Shown piece after piece: positions 16,889 to 25,568 of a DNA stretch of 64,000 bases. Within the stretch, counting starts at the first letter, position 1; the number at the start of each line of letters is the position of its first letter. The stretch lies in contig JAHRBI010000002.1 of the NCBI GenBank assembly GCA_019084025.1, forward strand, positions 496,001-560,000, read 5' to 3'. The notes below the pieces were generated by a model. It saw nothing but the letters and a program-made list of their open reading frames with translations, was not told the DNA's origin and did no database searches. Made by a program: the position numbers and the translations under genes. Source of the stretch: Burkholderiaceae bacterium DAT-1. GTDB lineage: Bacteria; Pseudomonadota; Gammaproteobacteria; Burkholderiales; Chitinimonadaceae.

Positions 16889-17290
16889 ATGATTCTGGCT
16901 AACCACATCCGTTTGCGATGGTGGATCGGGTTTTTGCTATCCGCGCTACTGCCCTTATGGTTAATCGCATTGGTTTTGAATTTTGGTGGCTGGATCGTTG
17001 AAGAGATTGATTACGGGCTGTTCAAGCTTTTCATACTGCTAACCTTTATCTCCGCGCTGATCCTATCCATCAAATACTTGCGCAAGCCAAATCGGCTCTT
17101 GCCCTTGAGAGTCTTTGCTGGGGTTGTCATTAGTATCACGATGGTCCTCGGGGGCTTATTGACCTCTGCCAGCTCAAGTTGCGGTCCGCAAGTCATGCGA
17201 CTTGGCAAGATGTGGGCGAAAGAAAACAAGCAGTATGCTGCTCTGGGTGATTGCTCAAATGTGGCATTCGCAAACGAGTTAGGCCTGTAG
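16889..17290 (+). CDS. Hypothetical inner-membrane protein
   Basis: 133 residues with three hydrophobic segments (WWIGFLLSALLPLWLIALVLNFGGW, LFKLFILLTFISALILSI, VFAGVVISITMVLGGLLTS) and a short polar C-terminus with two Cys residues (SCGPQ and DCSN), which could form a periplasmic disulfide. I do not recognise the family. It lies between gloB and mltD on the same strand, with a gap of about 85 bp and 54 bp respectively. Confidence 0.6.
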   Translation: MILANHIRLRWWIGFLLSALLPLWLIALVLNFGGWIVEEIDYGLFKLFILLTFISALILSIKYLRKPNRLLPLRVFAGVVISITMVLGGLLTSASSSCGPQVMRLGKMWAKENKQYAALGDCSNVAFANELGL

Positions 17291-17344
17291 TCATGAAAGT
17301 CTTGAATTGTGCGTAAGCTGAAACACGGAAACCCCACGCTGCCT

Positions 17345-18826
17345 ATGTCCCGTACTGCTCTCGGCCTGACCTGCTGGCTGGCGCTTGCTGCCGCTTCCTA
17401 TGCGCACGCAGCGGATGCTGCACCTGCGTTAAATGCACCCGCCATTGCCCAACCGCTGCAGACCCCGTCGGGTCAGTTTTCCGTGGCCCAGCATGAAGCC
17501 GAACTCGCTGCCCGCAAAGCTGCGCCTGATCTGTGGATGCGCATGCGCATGGGGTTCAGCATTCCCGAAGCCAGTGCATCCAAAGTGCGTGAGGCGGAGC
17601 GATTCTATGCACGGCATCCCAAATTTCTGATTGGTGTGATCGAGCGCTCGCGCCCCTTCCTGTATTTCCTCGTTGATGAAGTCGAGCGACGCGGCATGCC
17701 GTCCGATCTGGCGCTACTGCCGTTTATTGAAAGTGCGTTCAACGCCAATGCGGTGTCGTATGCATCGGCATCGGGCATGTGGCAGTTTATGCCGGAGACA
17801 GGCTCGCGCTATGGTCTGGAGCGCACCTTCTGGTATGACGGCCGCCGCGATGTGCTGGCCGCAACCTATGCCGCGCTGGATTACCTGCAGGATCTCTACA
17901 ATCAGTTTGGCGACTGGCCGAAATCGCTGGCCGCCTACAACTGGGGTGAAGGGCATGTTCAGAAAAACGTAGAGCGTGCCCGTATCGCAGGCAAGGATGA
18001 CTCCTACGATGCCATGAACAAGCCGAACCAGACAGCCGATTACGTGCCGCGTTTGCTGGCGATCCGCAATATCGTGCTGCATCCGGAACAATTCGGCATC
18101 AACCTGCCGGATATGCCCAATAAGCCGTATTTCGAATCGGTGACGATCAAGAAGCATATCGACGTGGATCGGATTGCCGAACTGGCAGGCACCACCGTCG
18201 CGGAAATCGTGAAGCTGAATCCGGGGCTGGTGCGGCCGGTGTTTCCGTATAACGAAACCTTCGACCGCAAGCTGCTTCTGCCCGCCGAAAAGGCGCAGGC
18301 GTTTCTGGATAAGCTGGCCGGTTACGACAAGCCGCTGCTCACCTGGCAGGCCTACGATACCAAGCCGGGCGAAAGCTGGGCGGATATCGCCAAGCGCTAC
18401 AACATGAGCGTGGACGAGCTGAAAACCATCAACCGCATCGGCAAGGATCGCGCGGCTTCGGGTCAGCACATTCTGGTGCGCCTGCAAGGTGCGGCTGACG
18501 CAGGTGAACGAAAGAGTCTGGCCGATGTATTGCGCTCTGGATTGTTGAATACCAGTAATGCCGCGCCAGCAAAGGAAACTGCGCCGGCCAGCAAGCCCGC
18601 GCCTGTTCGTACGCATACGGTGGTGAAGGGCGACACCCTGCTGTCTATCGCCAAGAAGTATGGTGTGCCGGTGGCGGAATTGAAGGCAGCTAATGGGCTT
18701 AAATCGAATGCCGTGGCCAAAGGTGCGGTGTTGAAGGTGCCGGCGGGTGAGGTGGCTAAGGGGGATGGGAAGAGTAAGCCGGCTAAGGCGGCGGCCTCTA
18801 CCCGGAAGCATGGGAGGCATCGGTAG
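17345..18826 (+). CDS. mltD: Membrane-bound lytic murein transglycosylase D with LysM domains
   Basis: 493 residues from ATG 17345 (GTG 17309 is an alternative adding 12 residues). Signal peptide, then a family 1 SLT domain with catalytic Glu129 (LPFIESAFN), the GMWQFMPETGSRYGL block and the AAYNWGEG block. C-terminal LysM repeats bind peptidoglycan: one degenerate (PGESWADIAKRYNMSVDELKTINRI) and one clear (VVKGDTLLSIAKKYGVPVAELKAANGL), followed by a Lys-rich tail. It cleaves the MurNAc-GlcNAc bond to form 1,6-anhydro ends in the periplasm. No lipobox is evident, unlike E. coli MltD. Confidence 0.92.
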   Translation: MSRTALGLTCWLALAAASYAHAADAAPALNAPAIAQPLQTPSGQFSVAQHEAELAARKAAPDLWMRMRMGFSIPEASASKVREAERFYARHPKFLIGVIERSRPFLYFLVDEVERRGMPSDLALLPFIESAFNANAVSYASASGMWQFMPETGSRYGLERTFWYDGRRDVLAATYAALDYLQDLYNQFGDWPKSLAAYNWGEGHVQKNVERARIAGKDDSYDAMNKPNQTADYVPRLLAIRNIVLHPEQFGINLPDMPNKPYFESVTIKKHIDVDRIAELAGTTVAEIVKLNPGLVRPVFPYNETFDRKLLLPAEKAQAFLDKLAGYDKPLLTWQAYDTKPGESWADIAKRYNMSVDELKTINRIGKDRAASGQHILVRLQGAADAGERKSLADVLRSGLLNTSNAAPAKETAPASKPAPVRTHTVVKGDTLLSIAKKYGVPVAELKAANGLKSNAVAKGAVLKVPAGEVAKGDGKSKPAKAAASTRKHGRHR

Positions 18827-18907
18827 ATTGAGTTAGGTTGGGTTAGTGATGGTAAATTAATTTATTGGGCGAGATCTACGCATTCTTATTAGAGGTAAAT
18901 TAAATTC

Positions 18908-19333
18908 GTGCGAATGTCCGTGCTAGTATTTCTGGTCCTCATGATTTCGTCATGTTCATACAAGACTTACAGTCCTGCTGGGAAGTTTTGGTTTTCATTT
19001 GAAAATTCAAATAAAGCGGAGCTTATAAGCTTGCTTGATTCCTTTGCAAGGGAAAATGGGTTTATAAAAAAGCAAGACGGAGGCGAAGGATTGCTTCCAG
19101 AAGCAAGTGCTGTACGAGTCCTAGCTGTGTATTCTGAAAAAGAAATATATGGTTTTGAAGTCGAAAATGTATTGAGTGAAAAATGTTATAGCGGTGCCGC
19201 TTTTTATTTAGGTGAGGCGGATGATGGTGGTGCAAGAAGGGTGGCGTTGAACCTGCAATTATTTCTCAAACAAAGGCTGGGTTCTCGATTTGTGCGATAT
19301 GTAGATCAGAATTGCAAAGTGGCTATGAGATAG
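18908..19333 (+). CDS. Hypothetical lipoprotein, low G+C
   Basis: 141 residues from GTG 18908 (AGAGGT box 11 bases upstream). The N-terminus is a lipoprotein signal peptide ending LMISSC, with lipidated Cys expected. The mature part is about 125 residues with no family I can name. Codon use is strikingly A+T-rich (many aaa, ttt, ata) compared with the flanking genes, as is the next gene, suggesting recent acquisition or a lineage-specific insertion. Confidence 0.65.
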   Translation: MRMSVLVFLVLMISSCSYKTYSPAGKFWFSFENSNKAELISLLDSFARENGFIKKQDGGEGLLPEASAVRVLAVYSEKEIYGFEVENVLSEKCYSGAAFYLGEADDGGARRVALNLQLFLKQRLGSRFVRYVDQNCKVAMR

Positions 19334-19396
19334 TTGTAGATTGAGTAGGGGTAAAATGTAAATGGTATTGCGCGCATAAATTTTTTGGGAGCGGTT

Positions 19397-19804
19397 GTGA
19401 GGATAGCAATTGCAATAATGCTATTAATTTCATCTGAGCATGTTGTGTGTGCGACATTGGCGCATGCACTGATAGATAAATGTTCGAGTACTGGCAATCA
19501 CATGCAAGTCAGCAAATGTGTTCTAGAAAATAAAAAGAATTCTGAGAAAGAGCTCTTGCGGGTTGAAGGCGACCTACGCGCAGCTTTACTAGCATTGCCC
19601 AATGATCTTGTTAATCGCAAGCAAATCAGATCTGGATTTGATGTCAGTAGCCGAACATTTAAAAAATATCGTGCTGCTCAATGTAAATTTCAAGAAGAAA
19701 TTTCATTCGGAATGTATGCTGAGGAATTTCGGTTGGCTTGTGAAACTGAGCTGAATTCTAGGCGGACTGATGAATTGAACTCTGTTGCGCTTCGGCTAAA
19801 ATAA
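19397..19804 (+). CDS. Secreted LprI-like (DUF1311-like) protein, low G+C
   Basis: 135 residues from GTG 19397, preceded by GGGAGCGG. The signal peptide is RIAIAIMLLISSEHVVCA. Four Cys (CSSTG, SKCVLENK, AAQCKF, LACETEL) and the pattern YRAAQC....AC...L...R resemble the LprI/DUF1311 lysozyme-inhibitor-like proteins, which is an inference from spacing. It lies 63 bp downstream of the lipoprotein gene, shares its low G+C content, and is closed by a terminator hairpin. Confidence 0.65.
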   Translation: MRIAIAIMLLISSEHVVCATLAHALIDKCSSTGNHMQVSKCVLENKKNSEKELLRVEGDLRAALLALPNDLVNRKQIRSGFDVSSRTFKKYRAAQCKFQEEISFGMYAEEFRLACETELNSRRTDELNSVALRLK

Positions 19805-19820
19805 CTCGACCCATCAAGCC

Positions 19821-19856
19821 AAGGCAGCCAATCGTAAATCATGATGGCTGCCTTTT
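19821..19856 (+). terminator. Terminator after the low-G+C pair
   Basis: Inverted repeat AAGGCAGCCA / TGGCTGCCTT, 14-base loop, followed by TTTTG on the plus strand. It sits between two convergent genes and could serve both directions. Confidence 0.7.
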
Positions 19857-19868
19857 GTCCAAGTCGGA

Positions 19869-20360
19869 TTAGTCAATCACTCTCACATCCGTCCCCGCCA
19901 CAAACTTCTCCACCATCGCTTCCAGCGCCACCTTATCCGCATCGCTGAAGCGATCAATTAACGGGCTATCGATATCAAATACGCCAATCAGCACGCCGTC
20001 CTTGATCACCGGAATCACGATTTCCGAGTTGGAGGCGCTGTCGCAGGCGATGTGGCCGGGGAAGGCGTGGACGTCTTTGACCACGATGGTTTCGCGCTTG
20101 ACGGCGGTGGTGCCGCATACGCCGCGTCCGAAGGGGATGCGCACGCAGGCGACTTTGCCCTGGAAGGGGCCGAGTACTAGTTCTTCACCGCGTGCGAAGT
20201 AGAAACCAGCCCAATTCAGGCCGTCGAAGGTTTGATACACAAAGGCGGAAAATTGCGCGGCATTGGCGATGAAATCGCGCTCACCGGCCAGCAGGCTGTC
20301 CAGCTGGTTGAGCAGGGTGGTGTAATCGGGGGTGAGACTGGCGTCGGCGGTGGTAAACAT
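19869..20360 (-). CDS. msrC: Free methionine-(R)-sulfoxide reductase (GAF domain)
   Basis: 163 residues, a single GAF domain of the fRMsr/YebR type. It reduces free Met-R-sulfoxide in the cytosol. The family Cys residues are present: KVACVRIPFGRGVCGT (two) and HIACDSASNSEIV (one). NWAGFYF and GVFDIDSPLIDRFSDAD are also conserved. Its stop codon faces the low-G+C pair; its upstream region is divergent from the molybdoenzyme operon. Confidence 0.92.
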   Translation of the reverse strand: MFTTADASLTPDYTTLLNQLDSLLAGERDFIANAAQFSAFVYQTFDGLNWAGFYFARGEELVLGPFQGKVACVRIPFGRGVCGTTAVKRETIVVKDVHAFPGHIACDSASNSEIVIPVIKDGVLIGVFDIDSPLIDRFSDADKVALEAMVEKFVAGTDVRVID

Positions 20361-20508
20361 AAAACTCTCCTGACAGGCAAGCCGCGAGAATAACGCCGAA
20401 TGTGTGTATCAGGAAGCACCGATTGTGCAAATGCACAGCGCACAATTGGATTTCGTGGTGGGGCGGCGCGATAATATATCGCACTTATTTCGCGGTCAGG
20501 GCTACACG

Positions 20509-22827
20509 ATGTCCACATCAAAAAAACAAGAAGCGAGCATTCGCCCATATCAGGGCGCTGCAGGGGGATGGGGAGCGCTGGCGAGCAGCGGCAAATTCCT
20601 GCTCAAACATGGCCTGAAGAAAGGCGTGATTACGCTGAAAAAGGCGAATCAGGCAGATGGCTTTGATTGTCCGGGCTGCGCTTGGCCGGACCCTTTGCAT
20701 GGTTCCAGCTTTGAGTTCTGCGAAAACGGCGTGAAGGCCGTGACCTCGGAGGCGACCTGGAAGCGGGCCGATCAATCGGTATTCTCACGCTACACGCTGA
20801 ATGAGCTCCGTACCCAGAGCGATTTCGAGCTGGAAGATCACGGCCGCCTGACCGAACCGCTGCGCTACGATGCGGCCACCAATCGCTATCTGCCGATCAG
20901 CTGGGACGAGGCCTTTTCGCTGGCGGGCGAGACATTGCGGGCGCTCGATCCGCACAAAGTGTCGTTTTATACCTCGGGCCGCAGCAGCAACGAAGCCGCG
21001 TTTCTGTGGCAGCTGATGGTGCGGCGTTACGGCAGCAATAATCTGCCGGATTCCTCGAATCTGTGTCATGAGCCATCGGGCGTGGGTCTGCGCGAAGTGA
21101 TCGGCGTGGGCAAGGGCACGGCGCGGCTGGAGGATTTTGCGCTGGCGGAGGCCATTTTTGTGATCGGCCAGAATCCGGGCACCAATCATCCGCGCATGCT
21201 GGGCGAGCTACACCGTGCGCATCAGCGCGGTGCGACCATTGTGTCGGTGAACCCGCTGAAGGAACGCGGGCTGGAGCGTTTTACCGATCCCAAGCGCCCG
21301 AGCGAGATGCTGACGGGCGGCGCGGAAACGATTTCCGATCATTATTTTCAAGTCAAAATCGGCGGCGATCTGGCTTTTTTGAAGGGCATGATGCGGGTGC
21401 TGATCGAAGCGGACGATGCAGCCCGTGCGGGCGGACGCGATCGGGTGCTGGATCATGCTTTTATCGCCGAGCACACCAGCGGATTCGCTGCGCTACGTGA
21501 AGACATTCTGGCCGAATCCTGGGATCGTATCGAGGCTGAAAGCGGCCTGAGCCGGGCGCATATCGAACGGGCTGCGCAGATTTACATGCATTCCAATGCA
21601 ACGCTGATCACTTGGTGCATGGGCATTACCCACCACGAATACGCCGTCGCCACCATCCAGACCATCGTCAATCTGCTGCTGCTCAAGGGCAATATCGGCA
21701 AGCCGGGCGCGGGTGCCGTGCCGGTGCGCGGACATTCCAATGTACAGGGCGACAGAACGCAGGGCATCACGGTGAAACCGTCGCCTGCGTGGCTGGCCAA
21801 TTTGCAGCGTGAATTCGGATTCACCCCGCCTGCCGAGCCAGGGCTGGATGCGGTGGCGACTGCCGAGGCGCTGATTCGCGGCGAGCTGCAGGGCTTTCTG
21901 TCGCTGGGCGGGAATTTTGCGGCAGCCGCGCCGGATAGTCCGCGCATCTGCGAGGGCATGAGCCGTGCGCATCTGACCGTGCACATTGCCACCAAGCTCA
22001 ATCGTTCGCATCTGTATCCGGGTTCGGTGGGGCTGATTCTGCCTTGTCTCGGGCGCACTGAAATCGATATGCGTAAGGGACAGGCGCAGTTTGTCAGCGT
22101 CGAGGATTCGATGAGCATGGTGCACCAGTCGGCGGGCATCAATCTGCCCGCCAGCCCGCAGCTGATGTCCGAACCGGCCATCATCGCCCATCTGGCGCAT
22201 GCTGCCGTCGGGGACGCGCATGTGCCGTGGCTGGCGCTGGCCGATGATTATGATGCGATCCGCACGCGCATTGAGTCCTGCCAGCAAGGCGTGTTTCCGG
22301 GCTTCGAGCAGTTCAATGAACGTATCCGGGTGCCACGCGGCTTCTGGCTTCCCAATATGGCGGCGCTGCGCAAGTGGCAGACTGCATCGGGCAAGGCTGA
22401 ATTTCGCGTGCATCCGATTCCGCTGGATACCCCGATTCACCGTGCGCGTGCCCGTGCCGGTGATCAGGTGCTGGCGCTGATGAGCATACGTTCGCATGAT
22501 CAGTACAACACCACCATCTACGGCATGGATGATCGCTATCGCGGTGTGTTTGGCGGTCGCGAGGTGATTTTTATTTCGGCGGCTGATCTAGCGCGACTCG
22601 GTTTTGTGGATGGGCAAATGGTCGATCTGCACGCCGTCACCGAAGATGGTGTGCCACGGAGCGTGCAGGGCTTTAGGCTGGTGCAATACGATATTCCGCA
22701 GGGGTGCATTGCTGGCTATTTCCCCGAAGTGACGCCGCTGGCCGAAACCAGCCTGAAAGCCAAGGGTGCCAATACCCCGGCGTCGAAGGAAATCCCGGTG
22801 CGCATCGTCGCTGCAGGGCAGGGCTAA
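20509..22827 (+). CDS. YdeP/FdhF-type molybdopterin oxidoreductase
   Basis: 772 residues. An N-terminal DGFDCPGCAWPDP Cys motif typical of the YdeP family, then the molybdopterin oxidoreductase domain (SFYTSGRSSNEAAFLWQL, FVIGQNPGTNHPRML, TWCMGITHHEYAV, the PVRGHSNVQGD block) and the C-terminal molydopterin-dinucleotide-binding domain (LALMSIRSHDQYNTTIYG). It should bind Mo-bisPGD in the cytoplasm. The E. coli relative YdeP is linked to acid resistance but its substrate is unproven. It leads an operon with an HTH protein, fdhD and a small membrane protein. ATG 20509 is preferred over an upstream in-frame ATG. Confidence 0.88.
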   Translation: MSTSKKQEASIRPYQGAAGGWGALASSGKFLLKHGLKKGVITLKKANQADGFDCPGCAWPDPLHGSSFEFCENGVKAVTSEATWKRADQSVFSRYTLNELRTQSDFELEDHGRLTEPLRYDAATNRYLPISWDEAFSLAGETLRALDPHKVSFYTSGRSSNEAAFLWQLMVRRYGSNNLPDSSNLCHEPSGVGLREVIGVGKGTARLEDFALAEAIFVIGQNPGTNHPRMLGELHRAHQRGATIVSVNPLKERGLERFTDPKRPSEMLTGGAETISDHYFQVKIGGDLAFLKGMMRVLIEADDAARAGGRDRVLDHAFIAEHTSGFAALREDILAESWDRIEAESGLSRAHIERAAQIYMHSNATLITWCMGITHHEYAVATIQTIVNLLLLKGNIGKPGAGAVPVRGHSNVQGDRTQGITVKPSPAWLANLQREFGFTPPAEPGLDAVATAEALIRGELQGFLSLGGNFAAAAPDSPRICEGMSRAHLTVHIATKLNRSHLYPGSVGLILPCLGRTEIDMRKGQAQFVSVEDSMSMVHQSAGINLPASPQLMSEPAIIAHLAHAAVGDAHVPWLALADDYDAIRTRIESCQQGVFPGFEQFNERIRVPRGFWLPNMAALRKWQTASGKAEFRVHPIPLDTPIHRARARAGDQVLALMSIRSHDQYNTTIYGMDDRYRGVFGGREVIFISAADLARLGFVDGQMVDLHAVTEDGVPRSVQGFRLVQYDIPQGCIAGYFPEVTPLAETSLKAKGANTPASKEIPVRIVAAGQG

Positions 22828-22831
22828 GCAC

Positions 22832-23029
22832 ATGGAAGCGGATGTACTTGAATTTCTGGCTGTGCATGGCGAAGTCTCGGCGATGCGGCTGGCGAAGTCC
22901 TTCGAGCTGCCCCTGTCTACGATGCTGCGCACACTGAGCATGATGGCTGCGCAAGGAATGGTAGAACTATTGCCGCGCGAAGGCAGCCCCGCACCGCATG
23001 TACGCTTGAAGCAGGTGGCGCATGGCTGA
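22832..23029 (+). CDS. Small winged-helix protein
   Basis: 65 residues, starting 4 bp after the molybdoenzyme stop and overlapping fdhD by 8 bp. The sequence (DVLEFLAVHGEVSAMRLAKS, then LPLSTMLRTLSMMAAQGMVEL) reads as a bare winged helix-turn-helix. It may regulate the operon or be a small accessory protein; too short to contain an effector domain. The tight coupling on both sides supports that it is real. Confidence 0.75.
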   Translation: MEADVLEFLAVHGEVSAMRLAKSFELPLSTMLRTLSMMAAQGMVELLPREGSPAPHVRLKQVAHG

Positions 23030-23834
23030 AGTCACTGTCTGGCGCGTACGCAATGGTGTGGGCGAGCAAGTGCAGGACTGCTTGCTGGATGAGGCTGCGC
23101 TGTCGCTGGAATGGAATGGCACACATCATCGGGTGATGATGGTGACGCCGGGCGATCTGGAAGACTTCGCGCTGGGGTATTGTCTGTCTGAGGCGGTGAT
23201 CGACCATCCGGATGAACTGCTCTCCCTTGAAATTGTGCCTGCCAGCGGCCACTGGGCGGCGCTGATGCAGATACCCGATGCGCGACTGGCTGCTTTGATT
23301 GCACGCGGACAGGCCGCGCCGGGCGGCAGTAGCTGTGGATTATGTGGCGCGGCGGATCTGGAGTCGATCAAACGCATGCCGCGCGTGCATAGACCTTCGG
23401 ATGCAGCGTTAAGGCCCGAGGTGATCTGTGCCGCCATGCAGCAACTGGCCCCGCTGCAGGTGTTGGGTCAGGCTACGGGTGCGGCGCACGCGGCGGCCTT
23501 TGCCACGGCAACAGGCGAGATCGTGCTGCTGCGCGAAGATGCCGGTCGCCACAACGCGCTCGATAAGGTGATCGGCGCGATGGCAAACGCCCGCCTGAAT
23601 CCGGCGGAGGGAGTGCTGCTGCTCACCTCCCGCGCCAGCTTTGAAATGATCCAGAAGGCGGCAACTGCAGGATTTCATACCGTCGCAGCGATCAGCGCGG
23701 CGACCTCGATGGCGCAGCTGGCGGCGGAAGCAGCTGGAATGACGCTGTGTACGTTTGTGCGGGGGAGTGGGTTGAATTGTGTGGCGGGGGCAGCTGGTTT
23801 AGGAGGCTACCCGATTGATGAGGAATACAGATGA
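23022..23834 (+). CDS. fdhD: FdhD sulfurtransferase for molybdenum cofactor
   Basis: 270 residues. FdhD transfers sulfur from IscS to Mo-bisPGD before insertion into formate dehydrogenase-like enzymes. Evidence: the CGLCG redox pair (positions about 104-108), the GDLEDFALGYCLSEAVI block, EDAGRHNALDKVIG and LLTSRASFEMIQKAA. It is translated overlapping the HTH gene and, at its 3' end, the small membrane protein gene (ATGA). Co-location with a YdeP-type enzyme suggests that enzyme is its client. Confidence 0.93.
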   Translation: MAEVTVWRVRNGVGEQVQDCLLDEAALSLEWNGTHHRVMMVTPGDLEDFALGYCLSEAVIDHPDELLSLEIVPASGHWAALMQIPDARLAALIARGQAAPGGSSCGLCGAADLESIKRMPRVHRPSDAALRPEVICAAMQQLAPLQVLGQATGAAHAAAFATATGEIVLLREDAGRHNALDKVIGAMANARLNPAEGVLLLTSRASFEMIQKAATAGFHTVAAISAATSMAQLAAEAAGMTLCTFVRGSGLNCVAGAAGLGGYPIDEEYR

Positions 23835-24028
23835 AGAACAGTAAGCGTACTGTCGCAGTATGTGTCATGACGGGTATGGTCGGTTTGGCGGCCTACCCGC
23901 TGATAAGTCCCTTACTGGATGTAAGCCCTGCATTCAATTCCCTGCTACATGCCATTTGGATCGCGCTTTTCGCAGGGATTGAACTGATCGGTGTGTATCT
24001 GCACTTCAAACACACCAACAAAGACTGA
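23831..24028 (+). CDS. Small two-TM membrane protein
   Basis: 65 residues with two hydrophobic segments (TVAVCVMTGMVGLAAYPLI and LLHAIWIALFAGIELIGVYL) and a short charged tail. Start overlaps the fdhD stop by 4 bp, so it is co-translated as the last gene of the molybdoenzyme operon. Function unknown; it could anchor or assist an electron-transfer partner, but nothing in the sequence shows that. Confidence 0.7.
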   Translation: MKNSKRTVAVCVMTGMVGLAAYPLISPLLDVSPAFNSLLHAIWIALFAGIELIGVYLHFKHTNKD

Positions 24029-24033
24029 GCCCC

Positions 24034-25473
24034 TTACTTCCCGACCTTCTTCCCCTTCCCGCGCCCCGGAATATTCGGCTGACGTCGGGTGCCGCTTGCT
24101 GCGCCAGCTGGTTTGGGTGCGCCGGCCTTAGGCGTGGCGGGTTTGGCGCCTGCTGGTTTTTGATTGCCGGTGCCTTGCACCGCTGGCTTGGCTGCGGGCT
24201 TAGGCGCTGCGCCCTTAGGTTTGCGCGAGCCCGGCGTCAGCGGAATGGTCTGGCCGCCTTCGCCGAGGATCTTCGGGGCTTTGGGCTTCTTCGGGCGCTT
24301 GGGTGCAAACGCTGCACCATTGGTCAGCGGCACGCGATGTTCGGCTTCGAAGCCACGGATTTCTTCGCGCGGAATGTTCTGCTTGATGAGGGTTTCGACG
24401 GCTTTCAGCAGGTCGACTTCATCGGCGCAGACCAGCGAAATGGCATGACCGCTGGCTCCGGCACGACCTGTCCGGCCAATACGGTGCACATAGTCTTCGG
24501 CCACCACCGGCATATCAAAATTGATTACCAGCGGCAGTTCTTCAATATCCAGTCCGCGTGCAGCCACGTCGGTTGCCACCAGAATGCGCGCTTCGCCGGA
24601 TTTGAAGCGTGCCAGCGCTTTCAGGCGGGCGGGCTGCGACTTGTCGCCGTGGATTGAATCTGCCTCCACGCCTTGTGCGGCTAAAGTCTTGACCAGTTTG
24701 TCCACGCCGCGCCGGGTTTTCACAAACACCAGCACCTGTTCCCAGCGTTCTGATTCGTAGAGATGGCAGAACAAGGCGGGCTTTTGCTGCTTGTCGCAGG
24801 TGATGACAGATTGCTGCACCGTTTTCGCGGCTTCGTTGCGCGGGGTGACTTCAATGCCGATCGGATCATTCAGCAGCTTCACGGCCATCGAGCGGATGGT
24901 GTCGGAGAAGGTGGCCGAGAACAGCAGGGTCTGACGTTTTTGCGGCAGGGCGGCAAAAATCGTGTTCAGTTCGCGCACAAAGCCCATGTCCAGCATGCGG
25001 TCGGCCTCATCGAGCACCAGCGTATGCACATGCTTGAGTTTGACGGCATTCTGGCTCATCAGGTCGATCAGGCGGCCCGGGGTGGCGACCAGAATATCGA
25101 CGCCGCGGCGCAGGCGCATCATCTGCGGGTTGATACTGACGCCACCGTACACCGCAAAGCTGCTGACGCGCAGATGCTGGCCGTAGGTGCGGATGCTGTG
25201 GCTGACCTGTTCGGCCAGTTCGCGGGTGGGCACCAGAATCAGGCCACGCACGCAATTGGGCTGCAAGGCCATGTCGACCTGGCTCAGGCGCTGCAGCAGT
25301 GGCAGGCCGAAACCGGCGGTTTTACCGGTGCCGGTCTGGGCGGCGGCCATGATGTCGCGGCCTTCGAGAATGGCTGGAATAGCCTGTGCCTGCACAGGCG
25401 TGGGTTGAGTGTAGCCTTGCTCGGCAAGGGATTTCAGCAAGGGCTCAATCAAACCCAGAGAAGCAAACGTCAT
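24034..25473 (-). CDS. rhlE: DEAD-box RNA helicase RhlE
   Basis: 479 residues. Helicase motifs in order: Q motif (TFASLGLIEPLLKSLAEQGY...PTPVQ), Walker A AQTGTGKT, PTRELAEQ, VLDEADRMLDMGF, SATFSD, HRIGRTGRAG. A C-terminal tail of about 90 residues is rich in Lys, Pro, Ala and Gly, typical of RhlE-type RNA-binding tails. ATP-dependent RNA unwinding in ribosome assembly or mRNA turnover. Convergent with the molybdoenzyme operon (5 bp between stops). Confidence 0.94.
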   Translation of the reverse strand: MTFASLGLIEPLLKSLAEQGYTQPTPVQAQAIPAILEGRDIMAAAQTGTGKTAGFGLPLLQRLSQVDMALQPNCVRGLILVPTRELAEQVSHSIRTYGQHLRVSSFAVYGGVSINPQMMRLRRGVDILVATPGRLIDLMSQNAVKLKHVHTLVLDEADRMLDMGFVRELNTIFAALPQKRQTLLFSATFSDTIRSMAVKLLNDPIGIEVTPRNEAAKTVQQSVITCDKQQKPALFCHLYESERWEQVLVFVKTRRGVDKLVKTLAAQGVEADSIHGDKSQPARLKALARFKSGEARILVATDVAARGLDIEELPLVINFDMPVVAEDYVHRIGRTGRAGASGHAISLVCADEVDLLKAVETLIKQNIPREEIRGFEAEHRVPLTNGAAFAPKRPKKPKAPKILGEGGQTIPLTPGSRKPKGAAPKPAAKPAVQGTGNQKPAGAKPATPKAGAPKPAGAASGTRRQPNIPGRGKGKKVGK

Positions 25474-25513
25474 GAGGTATCAACAATTCAGATCAGCAAA
25501 CAACCCAGATTGT

Positions 25514-25546
25514 AGGCCAAAAATGACGAAAGGCCCCGCAGGGCCC
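25514..25546 (-). terminator. Terminator after the phasin gene
   Basis: Minus-strand hairpin GGCCC-TGCG-GGGCC followed by TTTCGTCATTTTT. It lies 23 bp past the phasin stop and before the rhlE start. Confidence 0.6.
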
Positions 25547-25568
25547 TGAAATAAAACTGAATTAAGCC

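Noticed and set aside
17714-18820. 368-codon open frame antisense to mltD
   Set aside because: Composition is that of a shadow frame; the sense strand has complete SLT and LysM motifs.
21493-22497. 334-codon open frame antisense to the YdeP-type gene
   Set aside because: Arg/His-rich shadow of a conserved molybdoenzyme.
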